This document shows positions 18,687-28,446 of a DNA stretch of 64,000 bases, one piece after another. Under the pieces are notes generated by a model that was not told the DNA's origin, did no database searches, and saw nothing but the letters and a program-made list of their open reading frames with translations. Origin of the DNA: Gardnerella vaginalis ATCC 14018 = JCM 11026 (GTDB lineage Bacteria > Actinomycetota > Actinomycetes > Actinomycetales > Bifidobacteriaceae); assembly GCF_001042655.1 (NCBI RefSeq), contig NZ_AP012332.1, positions 744,001 to 808,000 on the forward strand, given 5' to 3'. Both the position numbers and the translations under genes were made by a program. Position 1 is the stretch's first letter, and the number at the start of each line of letters is the position of its first letter.

Positions 18687-20405
18687 TTACAGTCCTGCAT
18701 CTGCAAGAGTTACGTATCCAGGGTCAATCAAAAGAGCTTTAAGATTAGTTGCGCTTACAGCGAGAATTGGTTCTGTTATTACAGGTATATCTTTTTCTGA
18801 TCCACTGTTATTTACAAAAATAGAAATATCTTCGAGTTGAGATAATTTTCCATTAACATTTAGAGAACTACATTCTTGAGCAACATCAGTAGAGATTTTC
18901 TGAATGTTTTCGATAGAAGTCATCCATTGCTTTCCATTTACAAGATTTGGTAAAGCATCTTTGTAAGCGCCGTAGCCAGTAATAACAGGCCATTTTGAGT
19001 CGTTTAACAATTCATTCGCTGAATCTTTAAGCTCAGAATCTTCAGTATTTTTATTCTCTTTATTGGATTCAGATGAATTCAAATCATTATTTTTTGTGCT
19101 AGATTTTTGTGATTCATTATTTTTCGCAGTAGAAGCAGGCGTTGGAACCTTTTTCTTAGTCAAATTTCGTTTTCCTATAAAGCTTCCGATTATATCTGGA
19201 AGAGTAAAGGAAGGGTTGATATCCGCAGAGCTTCCCTTATACCCAAGGTCTTCAAGAGCTTTTTCCACTTGCATAACAACTTGATCATCTAAAGCAATAA
19301 TGCCATCTACGTGTTTTGTGGAAGTTGTTCCGTTATCATTCTTTATTACTAATCTCGAATTAAGTTCTGCCTTAACAGAGTCAGAATTATCTGCGTCGAA
19401 AGCAGCATTTTCCCAGTCATTCTCTGTTGAATCCTTACTAAGTTTTCCAGAAGGTGAAATCATTAATCCAGATGCGAAATAAGGTTTTAGAATTTTCCAG
19501 ATTCCAGCAAAAGCAAGTCGCGCGAATTCATCATCAAATTCTTGAATTTTGGAACTTGAATTATCAGAATCTGAATTACCATGAGTATTTACTCCAAAAT
19601 GCATATGAACATCTTGTTTTTGATTGTGGCAAGGCAAAAGTACTTCTACGCTTTTTGGATTATCTTTAGAAGCCTGATTTAATGCTAATTTTTGCACAAG
19701 AGTATACGCTTGAATTTCTCCAATGCTCTGAGCAGAAGAAAGTTTGAAGAATGCATCTGGCTTAAAATCTCTAGTAAGCCTAGATAACATAACGACATGC
19801 ATGCCAGCTTTTTTAGCCAAATCTAATGACGATGTAAGTCTATTTTCTGCTTCCTCTTGTGATTTTAGATCTTCTTCTTTTAGTTGCTCTTTAGGTGTTG
19901 TGGGTTGAGTGACGTAATCACCATAATTATTATTACCGTTTTTATTACTCCAAGGAGCAACAACAATAGTCGTATTAGAAAGTTGCTTTTTTACGATGCT
20001 ATGGATATCTCTGATACTTGTTTTCTTGTTTTTATTTTTAGAAGAATTTTTTGTTTTTAAAGATGTAATCATGCTTACAACGTAATCTTGAATATCTTGA
20101 CTTTGATCGTATAAGCTGCTGGACGATTTAGTAGTAATAGAATTTTCTGAAAATCCTTGCTTTTTTAACGATTTTACTATTTCTGGAACAAGATTATCCC
20201 ATGTACTTAATGGAGTTTTTCTACTTAAATTTAGACCATCAGAAGGCGTAAAAACTATAACGTTGCCGTGATTCACTTGAGGCTTTGCGCTAGGCGATGC
20301 GTTTTTTGCATTGCTCGATCCGCATGCGCAAATCGCAAGAAGCATTGTACTAGATACTACAAGAGCAATAGTTTTGCGCAAAATATGCTTATGCGTGCGA
20401 ATCAT
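18687..20405 (-). CDS. Lipoprotein with a sugar-binding-protein-like (type I periplasmic) fold
   Basis: 572 aa. Residues 1-27 form a lipoprotein signal; Cys28 (context ICAC) is the likely lipidation site. The C-terminal segments (DGIIALDDQVVMQVEKALEDLGY and, near the end, VITEPILAVSATNLKALLID with GYVTLADA) resemble the xylose/ribose binding proteins of the Peripla_BP_4 group. It is much longer than the usual 330-400 residues because of Ser/Asn/Lys-rich insertions (around 130-190 and 400-450). No ABC ATPase or permease is adjacent, so it may be an orphan binding protein, a sensor or a surface protein. Ribosome site GAAAGG. Confidence 0.7.
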   Translation of the reverse strand: MIRTHKHILRKTIALVVSSTMLLAICACGSSNAKNASPSAKPQVNHGNVIVFTPSDGLNLSRKTPLSTWDNLVPEIVKSLKKQGFSENSITTKSSSSLYDQSQDIQDYVVSMITSLKTKNSSKNKNKKTSIRDIHSIVKKQLSNTTIVVAPWSNKNGNNNYGDYVTQPTTPKEQLKEEDLKSQEEAENRLTSSLDLAKKAGMHVVMLSRLTRDFKPDAFFKLSSAQSIGEIQAYTLVQKLALNQASKDNPKSVEVLLPCHNQKQDVHMHFGVNTHGNSDSDNSSSKIQEFDDEFARLAFAGIWKILKPYFASGLMISPSGKLSKDSTENDWENAAFDADNSDSVKAELNSRLVIKNDNGTTSTKHVDGIIALDDQVVMQVEKALEDLGYKGSSADINPSFTLPDIIGSFIGKRNLTKKKVPTPASTAKNNESQKSSTKNNDLNSSESNKENKNTEDSELKDSANELLNDSKWPVITGYGAYKDALPNLVNGKQWMTSIENIQKISTDVAQECSSLNVNGKLSQLEDISIFVNNSGSEKDIPVITEPILAVSATNLKALLIDPGYVTLADAGL

Positions 20406-20482
20406 AGTAGTTAAGGCCTTTCGTAAATTTTAGTTTTGTGCTTACTTTTATATTAGTGTCTATTAAATTATCTAATGCAAAT

Positions 20483-21289
20483 TTAGCGATTAAGCAAATC
20501 CAAGCACATATCTCGGTATTCGCTAACGTAGCCTCCACCAAAGAAGACACAATGTCCAGCAATAGGGTAGAGCTGCCAAATTGTCATGCGATTTTCAAAA
20601 CCAGATTTTAATGGATGAACAGATTGATAGCCATCTAAAATCTGCTTAAAATAGCTAATCCCAAACAGTTGCAGCATTGCTAAGTCTTCCTCACGATGGC
20701 CGCCGTGAGCTGCAGGATCAATTAAAACAGCTTCTGTGTGTTCGCCATCTTCGCTTTTAGTCCAAAGCACATTTCCACTCCACAAGTCTCCATGGACTCG
20801 CGCTGGTTTATCTTCAGATGCTTTTCCCAGCAAATCTGGCATAGCATCAATAACTTTATTTGTAAGATCTAAATCGCTTTTTGTAAGGCTTCCTCTAGAA
20901 ATACCAAGATTTACCATTGGTAAAAGTCTGCCTTCTGCCAAATAGTCAATAACATTACTCCAAGTGCCACAATCCATTTTTACAGGGTCGCTTAATGGTC
21001 CAAAATAGCATGTGCCATCATAATCTGCAGGTGGCTCCCCAAAATATTTCGCACCGAAATCGTGCATATGCGCCAAAGATGCTCCAAATTCAAACGATGC
21101 TAAAGGAGTAGGGCTTGTAGTTTCAATGCGTTCAATGTTTAAGTAGTCTTTTCCCCAATCAAAAACTTTAGCTACTTTAGGCCCGCCATAGTCGTAAGCT
21201 TCTCGAAGCCAATTAAGGCCACGACCTTCGCATTCAAAGAATCGTTCTGGTGCGTATGATCTACTCTTTTTATACGCGTTATTACTCAT
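20483..21289 (-). CDS. Fructosamine/ketosamine-3-kinase family protein
   Basis: 268 aa aminoglycoside-phosphotransferase-like kinase that phosphorylates ketosamines on glycated amines so that they decompose, or acts on a related small molecule. The Brenner-type catalytic motif HGDLWSGNVLW and the metal-binding DPAAHGGHREEDLAML segment are intact and typical of this family. The N-terminal lobe is slightly short. Single gene; AGAAGG-type ribosome site. The substrate is not shown by sequence. Confidence 0.88.
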   Translation of the reverse strand: MSNNAYKKSRSYAPERFFECEGRGLNWLREAYDYGGPKVAKVFDWGKDYLNIERIETTSPTPLASFEFGASLAHMHDFGAKYFGEPPADYDGTCYFGPLSDPVKMDCGTWSNVIDYLAEGRLLPMVNLGISRGSLTKSDLDLTNKVIDAMPDLLGKASEDKPARVHGDLWSGNVLWTKSEDGEHTEAVLIDPAAHGGHREEDLAMLQLFGISYFKQILDGYQSVHPLKSGFENRMTIWQLYPIAGHCVFFGGGYVSEYRDMCLDLLNR

Positions 21290-21378
21290 AGCAACCTTCT
21301 TAATGTAGTAGCATATGCGGCTTATAGTTACACACTTAATAAATATTTTATGAATAAACTAAATTATTCCTATCATCA

Positions 21379-21822
21379 CTATTCTAATGAAGTATTAGCA
21401 CAATGAGCGATGCTGCGTTTAATTTGCAATAAGATTAGTACAATACTTACGCCAAGTAGGATGTGTCCGATTCCTGCTAAACCAGTTATGGAAAAATCTA
21501 TAGATGGACTGAGATGTAGACGCATTACTTGTGCAATTCCACGAGTAATCATCATTACTGCTGTTAGGTTGAGTCCAATATGATAAGTTATTAAGATTCT
21601 CGTAGTTTTTTCGTTACTAAAACTGAAGTTTTTCTCAAATAGTATGAGTAACAGAAAAACAACCATTCCAAGCATAAAGTAGTGTGTGTGAACTATAGCA
21701 AGCACAGTCTTTTCATGGAAAGCATTAAATTTTGTAAATTCGCGATAAAAGACGCCGCCAATCATGGCGAAGACAGCATACAACAAAGACGTATTAATAT
21801 AACGTTTCATAACATGGTTCAT
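21379..21822 (-). CDS. DUF2871-like small integral membrane protein
   Basis: 147 aa, four hydrophobic segments, starting MNHVMKRYINTSLLYAVFAM. A conserved-looking His-rich turn (IVHTHYFMLGMV) and a second polar turn (ITYHIGLNLT) are typical of the DUF2871 family, whose function is not known. The ATG at 21822 is chosen because AAGGAAG precedes it by 5 nt. A longer frame (to 21933) would overlap the upstream gene by 37 nt and lacks a ribosome site. Likely co-transcribed with the membrane protein at 21897. Confidence 0.75.
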   Translation of the reverse strand: MNHVMKRYINTSLLYAVFAMIGGVFYREFTKFNAFHEKTVLAIVHTHYFMLGMVVFLLLILFEKNFSFSNEKTTRILITYHIGLNLTAVMMITRGIAQVMRLHLSPSIDFSITGLAGIGHILLGVSIVLILLQIKRSIAHCANTSLE

Positions 21823-21896
21823 AGTAACTTCCTTACGTAGAGTGATAGTCAAATATTTCTTAGTAATGTTGATGTTGTTACAAGTGTTTGTAAGCG

Positions 21897-22337
21897 CTAT
21901 TGCATAGTATGAGTGTTTTTGTAACGCGGACATGCAGTTTTAGCAAAATGATACCCAAAAAGCAATCCTGCTAGAGTAAGAGCAGAACCTAATCCCGTAT
22001 AAAATACGGCTATAAATTGTTCTGGAGCTATATTTGTTGCACGAAGAACAATTCCAAAAGTCATCATAAAAGCCATGATTATAAAAGATTTAACGTCAAA
22101 GAATTTAAGGAAAAATTGCTTGTTTTCTTTGTATGCGTTAATCCTAGCAGTATGTTTTTTAACAAGTTTTCCGAAAATAAACACTTGGAATATTGCAAAA
22201 ACAGCTAAAGATAAAGCGAAATTAATAGGAGATAAAAAGTTTGAGTATGCAATAATACCAATCCTAAGAATGTTGAATCCAGCAAAACACCATACAATGC
22301 ATGCGATTAATAAAAGTGTGTTCTTTGATACCTTCAT
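21897..22337 (-). CDS. Small integral membrane protein, unknown
   Basis: 146 aa with four predicted membrane helices (about 8-28, 33-53, 80-100, 108-130) and a basic cytoplasmic loop between helices 2 and 3 (KLVKKHTARINAYKENKQ). Starts MKVSKN with AGGTTAG upstream. It lies 74 nt before the DUF2871-like gene on the same strand; the two may form a pair. I do not recognise a family. Confidence 0.65.
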   Translation of the reverse strand: MKVSKNTLLLIACIVWCFAGFNILRIGIIAYSNFLSPINFALSLAVFAIFQVFIFGKLVKKHTARINAYKENKQFFLKFFDVKSFIIMAFMMTFGIVLRATNIAPEQFIAVFYTGLGSALTLAGLLFGYHFAKTACPRYKNTHTMQ

Positions 22338-22504
22338 AACTAACCTCGTTAAATCACATTATTCTTAATAAAATCTTATGTTGAACGTTTAAAACAATTG
22401 TAGTAATGATTTTTATGAAAAACGCTAAATAAGAGTATTTTGTGAATTGTGCATTAAAACTTTCAAAAAACACAATAAAATATGATTAAAAGTTGTAAAA
22501 AGTG

Positions 22505-22534
22505 TTGCAAATTGACGATATGAGTCGCTATAGT
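22505..22534 (+). promoter_or_regulatory. Promoter of leuS, implying a leaderless or near-leaderless mRNA
   Basis: TTGCAA, an 18-nt spacer and TATAGT. Transcription would start close to 22541-22543, on or just before the chosen leuS ATG, and no Shine-Dalgarno is present. Confidence 0.5.
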
Positions 22535-22542
22535 GCTTGTTT

Positions 22543-25527
22543 ATGGAAGACAACGATCAACAGTATTCAACAGCTGACAATAAAGCTACTATTGCTGAGC
22601 CAGCTTTTCGTTACAATGCGCAGCTCGCACAAGATATTGAGCAGCGCTGGCAAAAGACTTGGGACGAGCAGGGCACGTTCTGGGCTGCTAATGTTAAGGG
22701 CGATTTGAAGGATGGCGAAGGCAGATTGGCTTGTGGCCGTCCTTCTTTCTTTGCAATGGACATGTTCCCTTATCCTTCTGGAAAGGGCTTGCATGTTGGA
22801 CATCCTCTTGGATATTTGGCAACGGATGTTGTGAGCCGATATCACCGTATGAAGGGCGAGAATGTTCTTCACGCGATGGGCTACGACGCTTTTGGACTTC
22901 CTGCAGAACAATATGCTGTTCAAACAGGTCAGCATCCGCGCATTACTACTGAGGCAAATATTGCAAATATGCGCAGGCAGTTGCATCGCATGGGATTGAG
23001 CTTTGACGATCGTAGATCTTTTGCAACTATTGATACAAACTACGTTCGTTGGACTCAATGGATTTTCTCGAAGCTTTATGACGCTTGGTATGACCCTGAT
23101 TTTGTACGCAAAGATGGCGGTAAAGGTTCTGCTCGACCAATTGCTGAGTTAGTTGATGAGTTTAAGAGCGCAAAGCGCGAAATTCCTGGTTTTGCTGACA
23201 AAAAGTGGGGAGAGCTCAATAAAGTAGATCAAGCGGATGTGTTGAATGACTTCCGCATTGCTTACATTTCTAAGTCTCCTGTAAATTGGTGTCCAGGATT
23301 GGGAACTGTGCTTGCAAACGAGGAAGTTACTGCAGAAGGTAAATCTGAGCGCGGAAACTTCCCAGTATTCCAGCGCAATCTTCGTCAGTGGTCCATGCGA
23401 ATTACAGCTTATGCTCATCGCTTGGTTGAAGATTTGGATACTATTGATTGGCCAGAAAAAGTTAAGCTTATGCAGCGAAACTGGATTGGCGAATCTCACG
23501 GTGCTTCCGTGCATTTTGAAGTTGAATGTGCAGATGGTGAAACGCGCGATTTGGAAGTATACACTACTCGTCCAGATACGCTTTTTGGTACAACTTTTGC
23601 TGTTGTTTCTGTAGATCACCCGATTCTTGAGCACGTTCCAGAAGCGTGGGAAGCTAGCGTTCCAGAAAGCTGGAAGGGTGGCTACGCAAGCCTTAAGGAA
23701 GGATTGGCAGAGTATCAGGCTCAAGCTCGCGCTAAAACCGCTAAAGATCGTACGGAAGACGCTGGTGCAAAAACTGGTTTGTTTACTGGTCTTTACGCAA
23801 TTAATCCTGTAACTGGAGCAAAACTTCCGCTGTTTGTTGCAGATTATGTGCTTATGGGTTATGGAACGGGCGCAATTATGGCAGTTCCTGGCGGTGACCA
23901 GCGCGATTATGATTTTGCTAAAGCTTTCGGCTTGTCTGTAATTTACACTGTTAAGCCTTTGCCTGATTCTGTCGAAAAGCTAGAAGATTATGATGGCAAA
24001 GCTCCGTTTGTTTCTCACGATGGAATTGTTATTAACTCTTCTGTGGAGCATACTTATAAGCTCGGTGACGCTTTGTCTATTAACGGTTTGCGCGTAGATG
24101 AAGCTATTAAAAAAGTGACGACTTGGCTTGAAGCAGCAGGCGTAGGCGTTGGTAAGGTTTCTTACAGACTTCGCGATTGGCTGTTCTCTAGGCAGCGCTA
24201 CTGGGGTGAGCCATTCCCAATCGTTTATGATGAGGATGGTGTTGCTCACCTTGTGCCGGATAGTGAGCTTCCAATTGCATTGCCAGACGTTCCAGATTAT
24301 CAGCCAAAAACTTACGCTCCAGACGACGCAAATTCTGAGCCTGAAGCACCTTTGAGCCGAAACGAGGATTGGGTTAAAGTTCAGCTTGATCTTGGTGACG
24401 GTGTAAAAACCTACTATCGCGACACCAACACTATGCCAAACTGGGCTGGTTCATGCTGGTATTACATGCGTTACTTGGATCCAAACGACGCTGAGCATAT
24501 GGTTGACAGCGACGAATACGACTATTGGATGGGTACGAATCGACCAGGCAAGGAACATGTTTCTGGAGGCGTTGACCTTTATGTTGGAGGCGTAGAGCAT
24601 GCAGTTTTGCACTTGCTTTACTCGCGCTTCTGGCATAAGGCGCTTTACGACTTGGGTTACGTTGATTCTGCTGAGCCTTTCCATCGCTTGTTTAACCAGG
24701 GTATGATTCAGGCTTACGCTTACACGGATGAGCGCGGGCAGTACGTGCCAGCTGATGAGGTTGAGGAAGGCGCTAATAACGGCGTTGGTGAGCCAACATT
24801 TACTTGGCACGGCGAAACCGTGAATCGCGAGTTTGGAAAGATGGGCAAGAGCCTAAAGAATATTGTGACTCCAGACTACATGTACGAAAATTACGGTGCA
24901 GACACGTTCCGTTTGTATGAAATGAGCATGGGTCCACTTTCTGAGTCTCGCCCATGGAATACGCGTAACGTTGTTGGAGGCATGCGATTCTTGCAACGCT
25001 TGTGGCGTAACGTTGTAAACGAAGAAACTGGCGCTTGCGTAGTAACAGAAGATGCTTTGGACGAAAAGACGCTAAAGCTTCTTAACAACACGATTGTAGA
25101 AGTAACTGTAGAAATGGAAGCAATGCGTCCAAACACTGCGATTGCTAAGCTGATTGTGTTGAATAATCACTTAACGTCTCTGCCTCACGTGCCTCGCGCA
25201 GCAGTTGAGCCGCTTGTTCTTATGCTTTCTCCAATTGCACCGCATATTTGTGAAGAAATGTGGAGCAAGCTTGGACATACTAAGTCGATTGCTCACGCAG
25301 ATTGGCCAGTTGAAGATTCCCGCTACGTTGGTGCGGATACTGTTACAGCTGTTGTACAAATCAAGGGCAAGGTTCGCGCAAAGCTTGAAGTTGACCCGAA
25401 TATTGATGCTAGTGAGCTTGAAAAGCTTGCTTTAGAGGCCGTAGCTGATCGCTTGGGTGGAAAGAAGCCGCGCAAGGTAATCGTGAAAGCACCAAAGATT
25501 GTGTCTATTGTGCCAGATGAAAGCTGA
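22543..25527 (+). CDS. leuS: Leucyl-tRNA synthetase
   Basis: Class I synthetase charging tRNA-Leu, 994 aa from ATG 22543 (a TTG two codons upstream is in frame). HIGH is present as HVGH (residues 84-87) and KMSKS as KMGKS (766-770), a variant common in actinobacterial LeuRS as I recall. The CP1 editing domain has YTTRPDTLFG; catalytic and zinc-type regions (SCWYYMRYLDP, GGVEHAVLHLLYSRFWHKAL in pieces) follow, and then the anticodon-binding and C-terminal domains. Transcription start appears to coincide with the ATG. A strong terminator follows. Confidence 0.97.
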   Translation: MEDNDQQYSTADNKATIAEPAFRYNAQLAQDIEQRWQKTWDEQGTFWAANVKGDLKDGEGRLACGRPSFFAMDMFPYPSGKGLHVGHPLGYLATDVVSRYHRMKGENVLHAMGYDAFGLPAEQYAVQTGQHPRITTEANIANMRRQLHRMGLSFDDRRSFATIDTNYVRWTQWIFSKLYDAWYDPDFVRKDGGKGSARPIAELVDEFKSAKREIPGFADKKWGELNKVDQADVLNDFRIAYISKSPVNWCPGLGTVLANEEVTAEGKSERGNFPVFQRNLRQWSMRITAYAHRLVEDLDTIDWPEKVKLMQRNWIGESHGASVHFEVECADGETRDLEVYTTRPDTLFGTTFAVVSVDHPILEHVPEAWEASVPESWKGGYASLKEGLAEYQAQARAKTAKDRTEDAGAKTGLFTGLYAINPVTGAKLPLFVADYVLMGYGTGAIMAVPGGDQRDYDFAKAFGLSVIYTVKPLPDSVEKLEDYDGKAPFVSHDGIVINSSVEHTYKLGDALSINGLRVDEAIKKVTTWLEAAGVGVGKVSYRLRDWLFSRQRYWGEPFPIVYDEDGVAHLVPDSELPIALPDVPDYQPKTYAPDDANSEPEAPLSRNEDWVKVQLDLGDGVKTYYRDTNTMPNWAGSCWYYMRYLDPNDAEHMVDSDEYDYWMGTNRPGKEHVSGGVDLYVGGVEHAVLHLLYSRFWHKALYDLGYVDSAEPFHRLFNQGMIQAYAYTDERGQYVPADEVEEGANNGVGEPTFTWHGETVNREFGKMGKSLKNIVTPDYMYENYGADTFRLYEMSMGPLSESRPWNTRNVVGGMRFLQRLWRNVVNEETGACVVTEDALDEKTLKLLNNTIVEVTVEMEAMRPNTAIAKLIVLNNHLTSLPHVPRAAVEPLVLMLSPIAPHICEEMWSKLGHTKSIAHADWPVEDSRYVGADTVTAVVQIKGKVRAKLEVDPNIDASELEKLALEAVADRLGGKKPRKVIVKAPKIVSIVPDES

Positions 25528-25582
25528 AACTCAATGTTTTCTAGGCAAAATAGCCTTTAACCACATTGGTTAATTTTACTTG

Positions 25583-25631
25583 AAAGATGCTTATCTTCAT
25601 TTAATAGTGGAAGTAAGCATCTTTTTTTTTT
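25583..25631 (+). terminator. Rho-independent terminator after leuS
   Basis: AAAGATGCTTA-T-CTTC pairs with GGAAGTAAGCATCTTT, with one bulge, then a run of about ten T. Confidence 0.93.
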
Positions 25632-25678
25632 ATTTAACAATCAAAAATAAATAGTCTGAAACGAAGGAGGTGGTTAAA

Positions 25679-26470
25679 ATGAACAAAAACAATAGTAACG
25701 TTCTAGAAAGATTGGCAGCTATTGATGCTTTAAATAATAATTATGAAAATTCAAATTATTTGCAAAATACTTTGAATGATGATTCTAAAAATCGCATATT
25801 GGCACAAGAGAAAAACAATTCTATAGATTATCAGCTTGCTGATTTTTGCATAAGCTCAAAAGATTCTGCTTCAAATATTGATAATCTTAATAAACGAAAT
25901 AATTTTGAAACAAGAAATCTCGTTAGATTACGAATAAAACCAGTACATGCTTTGTCTATTATGCTAATTCTCGTAGTATTCTTAGCATCAAGTTTAACCA
26001 TGCTCATATGTCAATCTAGAACTTATAACAAGATTTATTCTTATCAAGCACAGAGAGAATCTAAAGTTAAATCTTTAAGTAAAAAATTTGAATCAAATAA
26101 TAAAGATGATGATGAATATAGCAATGATTCTAAAGAGGATTCTAAAAAAGACTTACATACAAATGAGACTAAAGATTTAACTGTTAAAAATAAAAATGAA
26201 GATTTTAGTGATAGCACGCACAAAATTAATGAAAATGATATAAGCAAAAATAATAGTGTCAACAAAGATAAAAGCGGTTGCATAAATATAAACACAGCAG
26301 GGTTGGAAGAATTACAAACTCTAAAAAGTATAGGGCCAAAAATGGCTCAAAGAATATTAGATATGCGTAAAAAGTTGCGTGTTTTTAAGCGGGTTGAAGA
26401 TCTTATGCAAGTTAAAGGAATTGGGCAAAAGACTTTTTTAAAACTTAAATCAGCAATCTGCATTAAGTAA
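25679..26470 (+). CDS. comEA: ComEA-like DNA-binding protein (helix-hairpin-helix)
   Basis: 263 aa from the ATG at 25679: AAGGAGG (25664-25670) precedes it by 8 nt, while the in-frame GTG at 25670 overlaps it. A variable N-terminus, one membrane helix (about 90-115), a long Lys/Asp/Asn/Ser-rich linker, and a C-terminal pair of helix-hairpin-helix motifs (NINTAGLEELQTLKSIGPKMAQRI, here split, and VEDLMQVKGIGQKTFLKLK) that bind DNA non-specifically. In competent bacteria ComEA hands incoming DNA to ComEC, which is next (26 nt). Whether this organism takes up DNA is not shown by the sequence. Confidence 0.9.
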   Translation: MNKNNSNVLERLAAIDALNNNYENSNYLQNTLNDDSKNRILAQEKNNSIDYQLADFCISSKDSASNIDNLNKRNNFETRNLVRLRIKPVHALSIMLILVVFLASSLTMLICQSRTYNKIYSYQAQRESKVKSLSKKFESNNKDDDEYSNDSKEDSKKDLHTNETKDLTVKNKNEDFSDSTHKINENDISKNNSVNKDKSGCININTAGLEELQTLKSIGPKMAQRILDMRKKLRVFKRVEDLMQVKGIGQKTFLKLKSAICIK

Positions 26471-26496
26471 ATTTATGTGATTTTTAAGGTTGGAAA

Positions 26497-28320
26497 ATGA
26501 AAGAATTATATTGGGATCTTGAAAATGGAAACAAAGATTTTAGGCTTGTTCCTATTGCGTTTAGCGTATGGTTTGGTTGCTTATTCGCTCGATTTATAGT
26601 TGATTCACAACAAGATTTTTTCTGTATGATAATCGCAATATTATCATTTGCTCTTTTGTGCTTTTATACTATTTTTTCAATGGGAAATTGCATTTTTACG
26701 TGCCGCTTAAAGAATACAACTGATTACAAAAGTCGCATAAAATCAAAGTTTTATGAGTTAATTAAAAAATTAAAAATAATAGGATACAAGCATGCTTTTT
26801 TAACAAGTTTTTGTACGTTTCTAGCAGCTTTTATAATGTGTTCAATTATTCTAAACATAGAACATATGGACCCTGTTTTTAATGCTATTAAAGATCTAAA
26901 GCAAAGTGATACAGAATATAAATTTAATAGAAAAAACGATGTTCAATCCATCAGATTGCTTATGGATATAACGTCTCCTCCAAGAGTATCGCAATCCTTT
27001 AAGGGGGATTGCGTATTAAACGTGAATGTAAAACAGATTGAAATTATGGATAAAGAAAAAGTTATTAGTAGGAGTAAAAGCTTTGTGTCTGCTAAACTTT
27101 ACGCTTTTAATCCAGATTGCAAAATAATGAACTACGGATACAAGATAAGTAGTTTTGGAAAAATTTCGATTTCAAAATTTGACTCTCATGCGATAGACAT
27201 TCAAGTTCCTAAAGCAAACAAAACAGATAAAACGAAATTATATAAAGTAGAAGTTATTGAAAAAGCTAATCTTTTTAAGACATTACTAAATACATTGTGG
27301 AAAGAATTTTACAATGTGACTAGTTCTTTAGATGAACAGGGTCAAATGCTTGTTCCTGGTCTTACTGTAGGACTTTTGGGACAAGAGCATTTAAGTGATG
27401 TAGAAGATTTACGAAAAGTTAGTATCGATAGCACTTATGCGAATACTATGAAACAAAGATTCAAAATAGCTGGAATAATGCACCTTATGGCGGTTTCTGG
27501 AGGACATTTTTTGCTTTTATCTTGTGTTATTCGTAAGACATGTGCTTTTTTGCTTTTGCCAAGAGTAGTGAGCGCAATATTTGAAGCTTGTGGTCATATT
27601 CTTTTATCGTGTATTGTGTATCCGTCAGCATCGGTTCTTAGAGCGCTTATAATGGGTTTAATTTCTGCCGGGGCATTAATGTTTTCTAGACAATACCAGT
27701 CTGCTAGTGCTTTAAGTATAACTGTTATAAGTGTTCTTTTTATTTGTCCAAAATATGCATGGGATTATTCGTTTGCTCTTTCTGTTTGCGCAACTTTTGG
27801 AATAATTGTTTGTGGAATGTCTTTAAGAAGAATCTTTTTAAGATATATGCCGTCTAGTCTTGCAAGCGCATTAAGCATAACGTTGTGTGCACAGTGTTTT
27901 ACGCTTCCTGTACAAATATTAATGCAACCGCAAGTATCTTTTATATCTGTTATAGCGAATTTAATTGTTGCACCTTTTGTTGATTTTGCAACAATATTTG
28001 GTCTGCTTTCGCTTATATGCGCTAATTGGAGTTATTCTATTTCTCTGATTTTTGCCACAATTTCATCTTTTGGAACAAACATTATGGCAAATTGCGCATG
28101 GTATTTGGGAGATTTACAAATTGGAACAATACCTTGGGTTAATGGATCTTTAGGTGCGTGGCTAATTGCGTTTGCTGAATTCGCTATCTTTTTATTAGTA
28201 CTTATCATAAATAAATATTTTAGAAAAAGTGAATCATATAATAGTTTAAGTATATTTTTACAAGTTAAGTCAAATCGTTTTAAGCAGCTTATAAATGATT
28301 CAACAAAACTTTTTGAATGA
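26497..28320 (+). CDS. comEC: ComEC/Rec2-type DNA uptake channel without the metallo-beta-lactamase domain
   Basis: 607 aa polytopic membrane protein. Two N-terminal helices are followed by an extracellular OB-like DUF4131-type region (about 110-270), then the Competence domain with FKIAGIMHLMAVSGGHFLLL, VYPSASVLRALIMG and about eight helices. It ends about 40 residues after the last helix. The C-terminal metallo-beta-lactamase domain (HxHxDH) found in Bacillus ComEC is absent, as in some actinobacteria. It follows comEA and precedes holA, an order common in bacteria. Confidence 0.92.
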   Translation: MKELYWDLENGNKDFRLVPIAFSVWFGCLFARFIVDSQQDFFCMIIAILSFALLCFYTIFSMGNCIFTCRLKNTTDYKSRIKSKFYELIKKLKIIGYKHAFLTSFCTFLAAFIMCSIILNIEHMDPVFNAIKDLKQSDTEYKFNRKNDVQSIRLLMDITSPPRVSQSFKGDCVLNVNVKQIEIMDKEKVISRSKSFVSAKLYAFNPDCKIMNYGYKISSFGKISISKFDSHAIDIQVPKANKTDKTKLYKVEVIEKANLFKTLLNTLWKEFYNVTSSLDEQGQMLVPGLTVGLLGQEHLSDVEDLRKVSIDSTYANTMKQRFKIAGIMHLMAVSGGHFLLLSCVIRKTCAFLLLPRVVSAIFEACGHILLSCIVYPSASVLRALIMGLISAGALMFSRQYQSASALSITVISVLFICPKYAWDYSFALSVCATFGIIVCGMSLRRIFLRYMPSSLASALSITLCAQCFTLPVQILMQPQVSFISVIANLIVAPFVDFATIFGLLSLICANWSYSISLIFATISSFGTNIMANCAWYLGDLQIGTIPWVNGSLGAWLIAFAEFAIFLLVLIINKYFRKSESYNSLSIFLQVKSNRFKQLINDSTKLFE

Positions 28321-28418
28321 TTAAGTGTTTTAAGTTTTATATAGTTTGTACAATTAATAGGCGTGCAAAATTAAGCGGATTAAATAAAAACAAGGATATT
28401 CGCGTTAGTTAAATCGTG

Positions 28419-28434
28419 AGAATATAAATATTCT
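28419..28434. repeat. Inverted repeat before holA
   Basis: AGAATAT-AA-ATATTCT, ending 2 nt before the AAGGAG ribosome site of holA. It could form a small hairpin or an operator. Confidence 0.5.
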
Positions 28435-28446
28435 TAAGGAGTACGT

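Noticed and set aside
21823..21933. 37-residue N-terminal extension of the DUF2871-like protein
   Set aside because: It overlaps the upstream gene and lacks a ribosome site; AAGGAAG precedes the ATG at 21822.
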